Source of the DNA: a virus
Length of the DNA: 64,000 bases
Virus record (IMG/VR): IMGVR_UViG_3300042295_001683
Location: 1 to 64,000 of that record
Strand: one strand, 5' to 3'
Shown: positions 30,537 to 38,089 of the stretch, in pieces
Numbering within the stretch: position 1 is the first letter of the stretch
Layout: each line of letters starts with the position of its first letter
Position numbers and translations under genes: made by a program
The notes under the pieces: model-generated
What the model saw: the letters and a program-made list of their open reading frames with translations, nothing else
Told to the model about the DNA's origin: nothing
The model's database searches: none

Positions 30537-30610
30537 GTTTTATTTTGTGTTTTAACAGTTATAATTTAAAAGCATTGTTACCTTTGTTTAACCTGTTGCC
30601 TTCTTGATCA

Positions 30611-30648
30611 AAGGCGGATCGCACTCCCTACAGCGATCCGCCTTTTTT
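30611..30648. terminator. Hairpin at the end of the 30628 gene
   Basis: AAGGCGGATCGC and GCGATCCGCCTT form a 12-bp stem. The T-run is strong on the plus strand (six T) and short on the minus strand. The stem overlaps the last codons of the minus-strand gene ending at 30628. Confidence 0.6.
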
Positions 30649-30945
30649 ATTTGCTTGTAACAGTTTGTAGGCATTACTCCAATCTGAGTAATGCCTAATA
30701 TCCACAACAGTGGTTATAGGGAAAACAAAGGCATCAGGATAGTCCCCTAGCTCTTTTGCATACTCTAAAGCGATTGTAGCTACTTCGTAGGTAGTGGAAA
30801 AATCAGCATCAGCAATATTGCTTACAGGCGTTTGGTTTTCACTGCCCAAAAACATCCATTGGGATGTTATGGGTGAAGTTTCTATAATTTGTAGGACGAC
30901 CACAAATCTTTCAAGTGTGTAGGAATGTTCTTGATTAGGAGGCAT
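30628..30945 (-). CDS. Hypothetical protein
   Basis: 105 aa, no recognised motif; begins 'MPPNQEHSYTLERFVVVL'. Five bases behind an RHH-like gene. Function unknown. Confidence 0.45.
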   Translation of the reverse strand: MPPNQEHSYTLERFVVVLQIIETSPITSQWMFLGSENQTPVSNIADADFSTTYEVATIALEYAKELGDYPDAFVFPITTVVDIRHYSDWSNAYKLLQANKKGGSL

Positions 30946-30950
30946 AAGGG

Positions 30951-31226
30951 TTATCCGTATTTTTGCTCACATTCGTAATCGCGATCCGACTCTAATCGCG
31001 CCTCGATATCGTTTACCTTCTGCTCTAATTTTGTGACACGGTTGTTTAGCTTATCCCAGATATGTATAGGCATTTGTAACCGCAAAGACTCATTTATTAA
31101 ATCAATAATAGTGATTCGCTCTTTGCTGCCCTCAGCTTCAAACCTAGCATTACGCGCCGCTACGCATTGAATTAGTGCGCTGTAGATATCATCATCAATT
31201 CTAATATTGCGGGGTTGCCCTGCCAT
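30951..31226 (-). CDS. Ribbon-helix-helix-type regulator with coiled-coil tail
   Basis: 91 aa. 'RNIRIDDDIYSALIQCVAAR' and 'ERITIIDLINESLRLQM' fit an RHH DNA-binding fold with an insertion, and the C-terminus is a coiled coil ('NNRVTKLEQKVNDIEARL'). It is transcribed away from the palindrome at 31276-31289 and could bind there. Confidence 0.55.
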   Translation of the reverse strand: MAGQPRNIRIDDDIYSALIQCVAARNARFEAEGSKERITIIDLINESLRLQMPIHIWDKLNNRVTKLEQKVNDIEARLESDRDYECEQKYG

Positions 31227-31262
31227 AAATTACCACTTAAGAAACAAATATAAATATAGCAC

Positions 31263-31292
31263 TTGACGTTACTCGCTACAGCGCTGTAGTAT
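31263..31292 (+). promoter_or_regulatory. Promoter with embedded palindromic operator
   Basis: TTGACG, an 18-base spacer and TAGTAT. The perfect 14-bp palindrome CTACAGCGCTGTAG (31276-31289) lies in the spacer and enters the -10 element, an ideal place for a repressor. Confidence 0.6.
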
Positions 31293-31297
31293 AAGCC

Positions 31298-31564
31298 ATG
31301 ACGCACACGATCGCTTACGCTATGACGCACACTGAAAGCCATATAGAGCTTAGCGTTAAGCAGATTATTGAAGCATACGGATTTGCAAGATCAACTTTTG
31401 AGGATTGGCGCGATGCTGTTTATTCAGGAGTTGGCGATCCGCCTTATTCACAAGATGAATTGAAAATCATTCTTGAGTATGCTGAAAAGAGGTCTGCTAA
31501 AGCGTTTGGAGCTTCTAAAAACAAAAACACTCGTAAAATATCAAGGATCTTAAGATCGTTATGA
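31298..31564 (+). CDS. Hypothetical HTH-like protein
   Basis: 88 aa from the first ATG, which lies just 6 bases behind the -10 element, so translation would be leaderless; the ATG at 31322 (80 aa) avoids this. The first 11 bases ATGACGCACAC occur again at 31322. 'IIEAYGFARSTFEDWRDAVY' is HTH-like, with a basic C-terminus. First gene of the membrane/ATPase operon. Confidence 0.5.
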   Translation: MTHTIAYAMTHTESHIELSVKQIIEAYGFARSTFEDWRDAVYSGVGDPPYSQDELKIILEYAEKRSAKAFGASKNKNTRKISRILRSL

Positions 31565-32046
31565 CAACCCAATACAAGACTAAAGAACAAGTAAAAGCGG
31601 AACAATCCGCATCTCAAGATAATCAATCTCAAGATGTGTCACCCCAGAATCTAAGCATTACTGATGGTGTAACCAAATTCTATGAGACTCGTTGTGAGTT
31701 TTACGAGAACGTTTTTTTGCAAGCAGATCAGCAAGCGGCAAAAGATGTAATGGGAAAGTTCTTGACCTACGACAAAAGCAATCGCGAGGCAGTAGGCGGC
31801 GCTTTTTTTGGCAACCTTGCAACCAAGAGACAAGCTCTGAGCTTTGGGCTATTGCCATCGCTCTTTCTACCCTCCCATGTTGAAGCTGAAGCAGTTGAAT
31901 CCGAGCCATCAAACATCGAAACACTTACCGCCCGTTTTGACGAGCTTGTTACTTTGGAGCAAAGCTCAGAGATTAGCGATGAGTTGCTAACTGAGTTAGA
32001 TGAAGTTGAGGCAAGGCTTAAGGAATTGGGAGTGCTAAAGCGATGA
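31561..32046 (+). CDS. Hypothetical protein
   Basis: 161 aa, Gln/Ser-rich N-terminus, a helical middle and an acidic C-terminal helix ('ELLTELDEVEARLKEL'). ATGA coupling on both sides. Function unknown. Confidence 0.5.
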   Translation: MTTQYKTKEQVKAEQSASQDNQSQDVSPQNLSITDGVTKFYETRCEFYENVFLQADQQAAKDVMGKFLTYDKSNREAVGGAFFGNLATKRQALSFGLLPSLFLPSHVEAEAVESEPSNIETLTARFDELVTLEQSSEISDELLTELDEVEARLKELGVLKR

Positions 32047-32228
32047 CCTCACGCGATTTAGCTACTCTCTCGTCCGTTGAGCTAATCGAGAGATTACAAA
32101 GCAAAGACAAAATAATTGCTCTGCTTGTTCTATCAATAATCTTTAGCTTGATTACTGGCGTATCAGTTGGATTTGCGATTGGGTTTTCTTCAGGCTGGAC
32201 ATCCGCACAAATACAGAGGGCAAAATGA
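32043..32228 (+). CDS. Small membrane protein
   Basis: 61 aa with one clear TM segment ('ALLVLSIIFSLITGVSVGFA') after a charged N-terminal helix. Part of the operon leading to the FtsK/TraG-like ATPase. Confidence 0.5.
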   Translation: MTSRDLATLSSVELIERLQSKDKIIALLVLSIIFSLITGVSVGFAIGFSSGWTSAQIQRAK

Positions 32229-32452
32229 GTATATTTTCTGCGATCGCTGAAGCTATTGTTGGCACTTCACAGCAAGAATGGGATTCTGAAGATTATCAGT
32301 TTATCTATTGCCGAGAAGAAGACCCCGCACTAGTCGAGCCTTTGACCTACTCCGATCATGTTAATAGCTGTGCCGATTTAGATGATTCAGGCAGCGAAGA
32401 TGACAGCGATCTAGAAACTTCTAGCAGTTGGATGTCATGGCTAGGGTTATAA
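32225..32452 (+). CDS. Very acidic small protein
   Basis: 75 aa, pI clearly acidic ('ADLDDSGSEDDSDLETSSSW'). It could mimic DNA or interact with basic partners, but nothing specific is recognised. Confidence 0.45.
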   Translation: MSIFSAIAEAIVGTSQQEWDSEDYQFIYCREEDPALVEPLTYSDHVNSCADLDDSGSEDDSDLETSSSWMSWLGL

Positions 32453-32610
32453 GCATTGTTTTAACTATTGCGAGTTTAGGGTGTATCGGTTCTGTAGCCT
32501 ACATCCTGAACTCGCTACCAGATCAAATAACAGAATCAAAAGCAGCTTTCAAAAAGAATCAATTATTGCGAGAGATCCGCGATGTCTACAACCAGACAGC
32601 ACAACCTTAA
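32437..32610 (+). CDS. Small membrane protein
   Basis: 57 aa from the ATG at 32437. TM segment 'VISIVLTIASLGCIGSVAYI', then a charged cytoplasmic helix. Overlaps both neighbours. Confidence 0.45.
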   Translation: MARVISIVLTIASLGCIGSVAYILNSLPDQITESKAAFKKNQLLREIRDVYNQTAQP

Positions 32611-32887
32611 CCATGTACGAGCGATCAGCACTTCCTTTTTAGTTGCCATGAGTTCTTGTGTTTTGTCTGGTGTTTGGCTTACTGGTAGTTGGGTTTACTC
32701 TACCTATCTACAGCCAAAAGTTGCAGCAGTAGAGATTTCGGAATCTCGCAAAGAATTAGAGAAAAAGCATCGTGAATTGCTTGAGAAATCAGGATTTAAA
32801 AGCGATGTCAATCTTAGATCTGTTACTGATGAAAATTTAAAAGCTGCTAACCGCAAACTGGAAAAGGCACTGAGAGCAGGGCAATGA
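32582..32887 (+). CDS. Single-pass membrane protein with coiled-coil tail
   Basis: 101 aa with one hydrophobic segment ('SFLVAMSSCVLSGVWLTGSW') and a charged C-terminal coiled coil. Directly upstream of and overlapping the ATPase gene, so a membrane anchor or partner for it is possible. Confidence 0.5.
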   Translation: MSTTRQHNLNHVRAISTSFLVAMSSCVLSGVWLTGSWVYSTYLQPKVAAVEISESRKELEKKHRELLEKSGFKSDVNLRSVTDENLKAANRKLEKALRAGQ

Positions 32888-34209
32888 ACTTAACGAAAGA
32901 TTTCCATGTATCGCAGGTAGCGCTAGTTCTAGACTCTAAGCGCTACTCGTCTTATGGGAGTCGTGCGTGTAGTTTCACAACCTTAGTGCTTGCCTTAGCA
33001 ATCCCCTTTCAGTCGAGCGATTTTGCTAAGGGATCTATTTTTTTAGGTCAGCTAGTTTCAACTGTAAATTGTTTTTACTTATCAAAATTCAGATCGCGAT
33101 ATGCAGCAGAGAATCATGCAAACGTAATTCATAGAGCCAATGAGGGCTTATCTAATCATTTAGCGGTGTCCTATGCGCCGCCTAAGCGTGAGGTAACGAT
33201 TGCCCAATTAGAGATTGTTGAAAAGCCTAATTATTATGATTGGAATAATATTGCTGATGAGGCTGTTGGATTCCTGATTTGTGGCAATTCTGGCAGTGCT
33301 AAAAGCTCTCTTGCTACTTGGCTGGCTGGGCATTTGTCCAAAGATGAGCCAATGGCTGTAATTGCCCTTGACCCACACTGGAATGATTGTTGGAAACTAG
33401 CAGGGATTACTAGTATTGGCAAAATCGAAAAGATTGAAGCTGCTTTAATTTGGCTACTTTCTGAGCTAGACGCAAGATGCGATCGCAAAGGCAAAGGTGA
33501 ACCATTAGGAGATCCTTTATTTGTAATTTGTGATGAGCTAAACGCGGCGCTAGAACGATTCAAAGATAAAAAGGTAGTTGAATCAGCTTTAAAAAGATTA
33601 GGCAGTGAGGGACGCAAATTTGGACTTACCTTTTGCGGATTAAATCAAAGCTCAAATGTAAACGCGATCGGTATTGATGCCAAATACCGATCTAACTATG
33701 CATTGATTTTGCTAGGTCAATCAGCAAGAAGTCATGCTCAATTAGGCAAATCTTTTACTGATGTGGCTTATCCTTGCTTGCTTGATGGCAGTATCGCGCC
33801 ATCTATAGCAATTCATCCTACGCATGGGCATTATTCTACTTTCAGGAAGAAAGGTAATCCACCTAAAAACTTAATGCAGATTAATCAATTGCCTATTCCT
33901 AATGGGCTGCTAGCAATTATTAACAATGATTGCGATGATTTATCGCAGCCTACAGTATCGGTAAAATCTAGCGAGATTGTGGATACCCCTAAATCGCAAA
34001 TTACCGCGCCAACATTAAAAGCAATTATTAATTATTTGGATGGGCGCGATTGGGTGCGTGATAATTTAATCAGTCAATCAATCACTGAGTTTAAGGTAGC
34101 CAAAACACCGATCGCTGAAGTCCAAGGCTATCTGCAATATTTGGAGGTGCAGGGCTATGTGGAAACTCGTAACGCTGGAAGAAACGGATTAGAAGCAAGG
34201 AAAATATGA
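32884..34209 (+). CDS. FtsK/TraG/VirD4-like P-loop ATPase with membrane segment
   Basis: 441 aa. An N-terminal hydrophobic region (about 28-60) is followed by Walker A 'GNSGSAKSS' at about 134-142 and Walker B 'PLFVICDELN' at about 211-220. 'GLTFCGLNQSSN' (sensor-like) and a winged-helix-like C-terminus ('QGYLQYLEVQGYVETR') complete it. This architecture belongs to DNA-translocating ATPases of plasmids and conjugation systems, uncommon in phage tails or heads. It may serve plasmid maintenance or transfer if the element has a plasmid phase. Confidence 0.65.
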   Translation: MNLTKDFHVSQVALVLDSKRYSSYGSRACSFTTLVLALAIPFQSSDFAKGSIFLGQLVSTVNCFYLSKFRSRYAAENHANVIHRANEGLSNHLAVSYAPPKREVTIAQLEIVEKPNYYDWNNIADEAVGFLICGNSGSAKSSLATWLAGHLSKDEPMAVIALDPHWNDCWKLAGITSIGKIEKIEAALIWLLSELDARCDRKGKGEPLGDPLFVICDELNAALERFKDKKVVESALKRLGSEGRKFGLTFCGLNQSSNVNAIGIDAKYRSNYALILLGQSARSHAQLGKSFTDVAYPCLLDGSIAPSIAIHPTHGHYSTFRKKGNPPKNLMQINQLPIPNGLLAIINNDCDDLSQPTVSVKSSEIVDTPKSQITAPTLKAIINYLDGRDWVRDNLISQSITEFKVAKTPIAEVQGYLQYLEVQGYVETRNAGRNGLEARKI

Positions 34210-34397
34210 CATTAAATCAAAACATCCCATCAAGACTAAAAGAAGAACTTACTGAGCTTTTGATGCAAGTTTGCAACCCTCACAAAGTCGTTATTTCGCC
34301 AAAATTTGATGACGTTAACTACAAGTATTATTTGTTACCCGATGGCACGTACAGACAAGATAAACGGACTTTTGGAAACAATGGAAAACTCAACTAA
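34206..34397 (+). CDS. Hypothetical protein
   Basis: 63 aa, ATGA-coupled to the ATPase gene. Small, mixed charge; no motif. Function unknown. Confidence 0.45.
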   Translation: MTLNQNIPSRLKEELTELLMQVCNPHKVVISPKFDDVNYKYYLLPDGTYRQDKRTFGNNGKLN

Positions 34398-34932
34398 TTT
34401 ACTTCTAATTCCAATCGCTCTAATCGTCTTCGCTTTTGTTTGCCGATGGCATACGGCGTTTGTGGAATCACAGCTCAAAGAACAAGATCGCACTATCTCC
34501 AATCTCAAAGACCAGATCGACGGAAGAGATGCGGCCCTTAGAGGTAGTGCCAAAATAATTCAAGGGCTAAATCAAGAAATCGAAAGGCTGCAAGAAGCTT
34601 CAAAAAGCGTTCAGCCTATAGCCCATAGCAGTGCTGAAAGGATTGACCAACTACGTGAAGTTATCGATCAGAATAACAAAGCTTTTGCTCAAGAGAATGA
34701 ACGGCTTTTAGCGGTAATTGAAGAGCGTTGCAATAAAATCGACATCCTAGAAGATAATCTTGACCGTTCCGACAGCGATCGCCTATCAGAGCTAACATCA
34801 ATCATGCGTATGGTGCAAGCCCTAGAATCAATACCAATGCTTGATAGACTTAGCGGCGCTATACACCTAATTAAGCGAGTGATTTACGATGCAATCTGTA
34901 AGCTCGATCCTAGCCAAGCTGTTGACCCTTAA
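34381..34932 (+). CDS. Membrane-anchored coiled-coil protein
   Basis: 183 aa from the ATG at 34381. One N-terminal TM helix ('LLLIPIALIVFAFVCRW') then a long coiled coil ('QIDGRDAALRGSAKIIQGLN' and onward). Its end overlaps the convergent 34910 gene by 23 bases. Function unknown. Confidence 0.5.
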   Translation: MENSTNLLLIPIALIVFAFVCRWHTAFVESQLKEQDRTISNLKDQIDGRDAALRGSAKIIQGLNQEIERLQEASKSVQPIAHSSAERIDQLREVIDQNNKAFAQENERLLAVIEERCNKIDILEDNLDRSDSDRLSELTSIMRMVQALESIPMLDRLSGAIHLIKRVIYDAICKLDPSQAVDP

Positions 34933-35656
34933 TCACTTTCTCTAAATCCTTTATCTCAACCCGCAACTGAGCAATCGTACCTGTGTACTGTTCAATGATG
35001 CGGGTTTCTGCTAGCTGAATAATTTTTTCGATTCGCTCGTACCCCACATGCTTAATCTGATTGCTTTCCTCAATCCTGCGATCAATACTATTTAAGGCAA
35101 TTCTCAATTCTGATGCATGAATTTCTAATATAGAAGCTGTCTCTGTGGGAATGCTAGCGATCGCTTGTTCCAATGCTTGCACAGCTTCAGTATTGTGCCT
35201 AGTGGCATTAATCAAATCCTCATGCGCTTTATTTACCGACTCGTTAGCCTTAGCCAATGACTGTAAGGATTGAGCGTTTGCCGATGAAGTTTGGATTGCA
35301 TCAGACACTAAATGCAATAAGTCTTTTGTGATGGCTGTAGTGGTATCCATTCCCCTTGTAGCAAGTTGGGATACGGTATCGGACAGACCTTGATTAATAT
35401 CAATCTCTGCTTCTAGCTCTTGCCCTTTGCGGTTTTCGGATTGCAGTATCCTACTAGTCTGCGATCCTGACCATTGTTTCCCAATCTCTTTCCAATCCAC
35501 AAAGCCAGATAGCTTAGTCAAAATTACAGACAAAACAACTAGTCCAGTCCCTACAGCCCCTGTCCCTAAATTTATAGGTATTTCATTACTAGATCCGCTA
35601 TTTGGCGTAGACTGCGATTGTGGCTGCGATGTAGCCACTGCGATATAAGATTTCAT
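34910..35656 (-). CDS. Membrane-anchored coiled-coil protein
   Basis: 248 aa from the ATG at 35656. A hydrophobic segment near residues 35-52 ('GAVGTGLVVLSVILTKLSGF') is followed by a long helical, Gln/Ala-rich coiled coil reminiscent of methyl-accepting or phage lysis accessory proteins. It lies between tail genes and the membrane operon, so a spanin-like or signalling role is possible. Confidence 0.45.
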   Translation of the reverse strand: MKSYIAVATSQPQSQSTPNSGSSNEIPINLGTGAVGTGLVVLSVILTKLSGFVDWKEIGKQWSGSQTSRILQSENRKGQELEAEIDINQGLSDTVSQLATRGMDTTTAITKDLLHLVSDAIQTSSANAQSLQSLAKANESVNKAHEDLINATRHNTEAVQALEQAIASIPTETASILEIHASELRIALNSIDRRIEESNQIKHVGYERIEKIIQLAETRIIEQYTGTIAQLRVEIKDLEKVIKGQQLG

Positions 35657-35714
35657 TATTGAAACAATAGGGAAAGTATTAGAATGATTATGGCACTTTT
35701 TCAAGGAATTTCAA

Positions 35715-35870
35715 ATGAACTCTACACAATGGCTAACTGTTTTGGGTGTTGTCGCTGGAGCATCCGAGCTAGCGATCTCGAAAAATATCTATCCCGAATA
35801 TGCGTCATGGGCTTTTGGCTTAAGCATTATCGGGATGGGTGCGTTAGGTAAGGGAGTGGAGAAAAAATAG
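35715..35870 (+). CDS. Small hydrophobic protein, possible holin-like
   Basis: 51 aa, AGGAA upstream. Two short hydrophobic stretches ('LTVLGVVAGASELAI' and 'FGLSIIGMGALG') end in a Lys/Glu tail. It is alone between a divergent gene and a terminator. Size and layout suit a tiny holin, but no endolysin is visible nearby. Confidence 0.4.
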   Translation: MNSTQWLTVLGVVAGASELAISKNIYPEYASWAFGLSIIGMGALGKGVEKK

Positions 35871-35874
35871 AAAC

Positions 35875-35905
35875 AAAAAAGCGCTCTGACTTAGAGCGCT
35901 TTTTT
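35875..35905. terminator. Bidirectional terminator
   Basis: AAAAAAGCGCTC and GAGCGCTTTTTT form a perfect stem. It ends both the small plus-strand gene and the minus-strand tail operon. Confidence 0.88.
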
Positions 35906-35907
35906 GT

Positions 35908-36159
35908 TTAAGAAATCTTGCTAGTATAAGTGCCGATCGCTGAATGGATCGGAAAAGTACAAATCACTGATTCCCCGATCAATACTTCTTTTGTACCTTG
36001 GTTGTAGGCTGTACGGATATCGCCATTAGCAAGCTGTACTTTATTAGCTCCCAAATAAGTTGCACTTACATTTCGTTGCGCGTCATCAATTGTGAGCTTT
36101 CGGTTGATAGCTAGCACTGAATCCATGAATGCTGTTGATAGTAAGTTTTCTATGCTCAT
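35908..36159 (-). CDS. Hypothetical virion-associated protein
   Basis: 83 aa, last gene of the distal tail operon. Beta-rich, few charges ('VSATYLGANKVQLANGDIRT'). Position suggests a fibre or baseplate accessory. No family recognised. Confidence 0.45.
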   Translation of the reverse strand: MSIENLLSTAFMDSVLAINRKLTIDDAQRNVSATYLGANKVQLANGDIRTAYNQGTKEVLIGESVICTFPIHSAIGTYTSKIS

Positions 36160-36162
36160 AGT

Positions 36163-36987
36163 TTAGCTAAAAGTAATACTGTTTATTTCGATGTTGACCC
36201 AAACTTCAAACGGGATAGCCCCGACAGCATAGGAACCTGTAAATATTTGAGGGCTTTCGGTCAAAGTTTCGTCAAAAGTCCAGTTAACAGGCGGGGTAGA
36301 TTCTTCGGGAAACCCTTCTATTTTTATATAGCCAGTAATGGTAGTTACAATTGCAAAAGTTGAAGCAGTTAACAAAGGACTTTCAGTGCCCAAACTTATT
36401 TGTACACCCCTTTCTAGCGTTATTTCTATAGATGTATTTTCAAAAGCGATCGCATATTTAAGATAGGGGATTGAATTTCTAAAAATAGCTTCCCCTGTAT
36501 ATGCGTAATCGATATTATCTGAGGATATTACCTCTTCGCGTTCGGTCACTGGGATATAATCACCCTCCAAATTATAGCCAGCACCTTGGATACTATCAAA
36601 ACCTGTTAGTGTACTCCCCCCTGTGTAGGTAATGAGGACTTCATAAAACAGCCCAAGGAAAAATGCAGGGATTATAATATCGGGTTCAGTAGCTGATACT
36701 GCTACCAACCTATTCCTAGCGTCAACTCTTTGCAGTCCGCCTTGCTTATTTTTTCGCAAATATACTCGCTCACCAATTGGTAAAGGCGCGTTGCAAATCA
36801 GTTTAAATCCGCTATTTATTTCGCCATTTATTGCCACTCGATCCGTGCCATCAATAGGATCAATTCCCTGATAAGTTGCAAATGGATTTAGTAGCCCGTC
36901 ACGCTTTTCTTTTGCGTATTGATTACGCAATCGGTCGATTTGTGATTGACTAGCATTGCCAGCTACTGCATCAAAAAAATCTGTCAT
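36163..36987 (-). CDS. Putative tail/fibre protein, paralogous N-terminus with the 36984 gene
   Basis: 274 aa. It starts 'MTDFFDAVAGNASQSQIDRL', resembling the neighbour 36984-37259 ('MPNFFTSVIASASQAQINRL'), so the two arose by duplication or share an attachment module. The rest is beta-rich with Gly/Thr, fitting a receptor-binding or fibre protein. Confidence 0.5.
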   Translation of the reverse strand: MTDFFDAVAGNASQSQIDRLRNQYAKEKRDGLLNPFATYQGIDPIDGTDRVAINGEINSGFKLICNAPLPIGERVYLRKNKQGGLQRVDARNRLVAVSATEPDIIIPAFFLGLFYEVLITYTGGSTLTGFDSIQGAGYNLEGDYIPVTEREEVISSDNIDYAYTGEAIFRNSIPYLKYAIAFENTSIEITLERGVQISLGTESPLLTASTFAIVTTITGYIKIEGFPEESTPPVNWTFDETLTESPQIFTGSYAVGAIPFEVWVNIEINSITFS

Positions 36988-37259
36988 TGTGGCGCTCTAA
37001 AGTCTGCAAAAGTTGTGTAACTATTTTTAGTAGTAGACAAAGAAACTTGCGACGGCGGCGCTCCAAAATTACCAAGATTGGCGGCTTGTATGCCGCCGTC
37101 AGCAGTCGTTACGATAAATTCACCTGTACTAGAATCAAACCCTGTTACCGAGCCAATCTGTATTGGTTGTGGTAAAGACGCTTTTTCGGATACAGATTTT
37201 AATCGATTGATTTGCGCTTGGGAGGCGCTTGCGATGACAGAAGTAAAAAAATTAGGCAT
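36984..37259 (-). CDS. Small tail-associated protein with the shared N-terminal module
   Basis: 91 aa, N-terminus similar to the 36163 gene; then 'GSVTGFDSSTGEFIVTTADG', a typical fibre-like beta stretch. ATGA overlap with the downstream gene and an 8-base overlap with the upstream one. Confidence 0.5.
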   Translation of the reverse strand: MPNFFTSVIASASQAQINRLKSVSEKASLPQPIQIGSVTGFDSSTGEFIVTTADGGIQAANLGNFGAPPSQVSLSTTKNSYTTFADFRAPQ

Positions 37260-38079
37260 TTCCTAAACTCACTTTAAAATTACCAGATGGAATAATTAGT
37301 TCTTGACCAACAGTAATATTTTGGGTTGACACTGAACTAAAAACAATTAGATTAGTGGAATCAAACAAAGCGACAGAATTAAAGCCAGTAGCAGCGGCGA
37401 TCGCATTGCCATAATTTATATTATTTACAACCTGAATTTGGCGAGTATTACCTACAGTGCTAATTGCAGACCATCCACTGCTAGGGATTGAGAATCTCCC
37501 GCCTGTAGCAACTGTAGCTGTAATTTCAGTAATAGTGCCATTGGTAGCAATCGCTGTTGCAAGCGCTAATTGATTGGATGTTGGCGCTGTACCTGCGCTT
37601 GATCCTTTTAACCAATTTAGTTGCAAGTCTCTGGCGTAAATACTCCAGAATAGAATATCCAAATCAATGACTATATTGCCAGACGCTCTCGAAACACTAT
37701 CGCCACTACCAAAACTTAGAAGCTCTGTTACTCCTAATGCGTTACGGAATGGGAACCCGCCTAAAAAATTACCACTGGTAGAAGCGTCCCAAAAACCAAA
37801 GAAAGGCAGATTGGAGCCAGCCGCGATCGATGTCCCAAAATTCAAAGATGCTGTGCTAACAATCCTTCGATTATTCCCTACAGTAGCAGGAGTGCTAAAG
37901 TTACTGGAAGTGTACGAAGCTCGACCGCTAAAGTAAGTACCTGTTACCTCATTTGCGCCTGTAAGAGCGGGATCGGCGCTGTGAATACTTGCGTATAAAG
38001 TAGTAGGGGCTGTACCCGCGTTGGTTCCCTTAAAATGATGATTAAGGAATTTGTCGATAAAGTAGCTGGAAAGTCCCAT
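37252..38079 (-). CDS. Tail fibre protein with two tandem domains
   Basis: 275 aa in two similar halves: each has a 'GTAPT' start, a '+VGN.R' turn and a 'NFGTSIAA' / 'NYGNAIAA' strand near the end. This is the pattern of duplicated phage fibre domains. The N-terminus 'MGLSSYFIDKFLNHHFKGT' would attach to the tail tip. No enzymatic motif. Confidence 0.6.
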   Translation of the reverse strand: MGLSSYFIDKFLNHHFKGTNAGTAPTTLYASIHSADPALTGANEVTGTYFSGRASYTSSNFSTPATVGNNRRIVSTASLNFGTSIAAGSNLPFFGFWDASTSGNFLGGFPFRNALGVTELLSFGSGDSVSRASGNIVIDLDILFWSIYARDLQLNWLKGSSAGTAPTSNQLALATAIATNGTITEITATVATGGRFSIPSSGWSAISTVGNTRQIQVVNNINYGNAIAAATGFNSVALFDSTNLIVFSSVSTQNITVGQELIIPSGNFKVSLGNA

Positions 38080-38089
38080 GATTTTTCAC

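Noticed and set aside
35715-35870. A lysis cassette
   Set aside because: A holin-like peptide is possible, but no endolysin motif was seen anywhere in the window.
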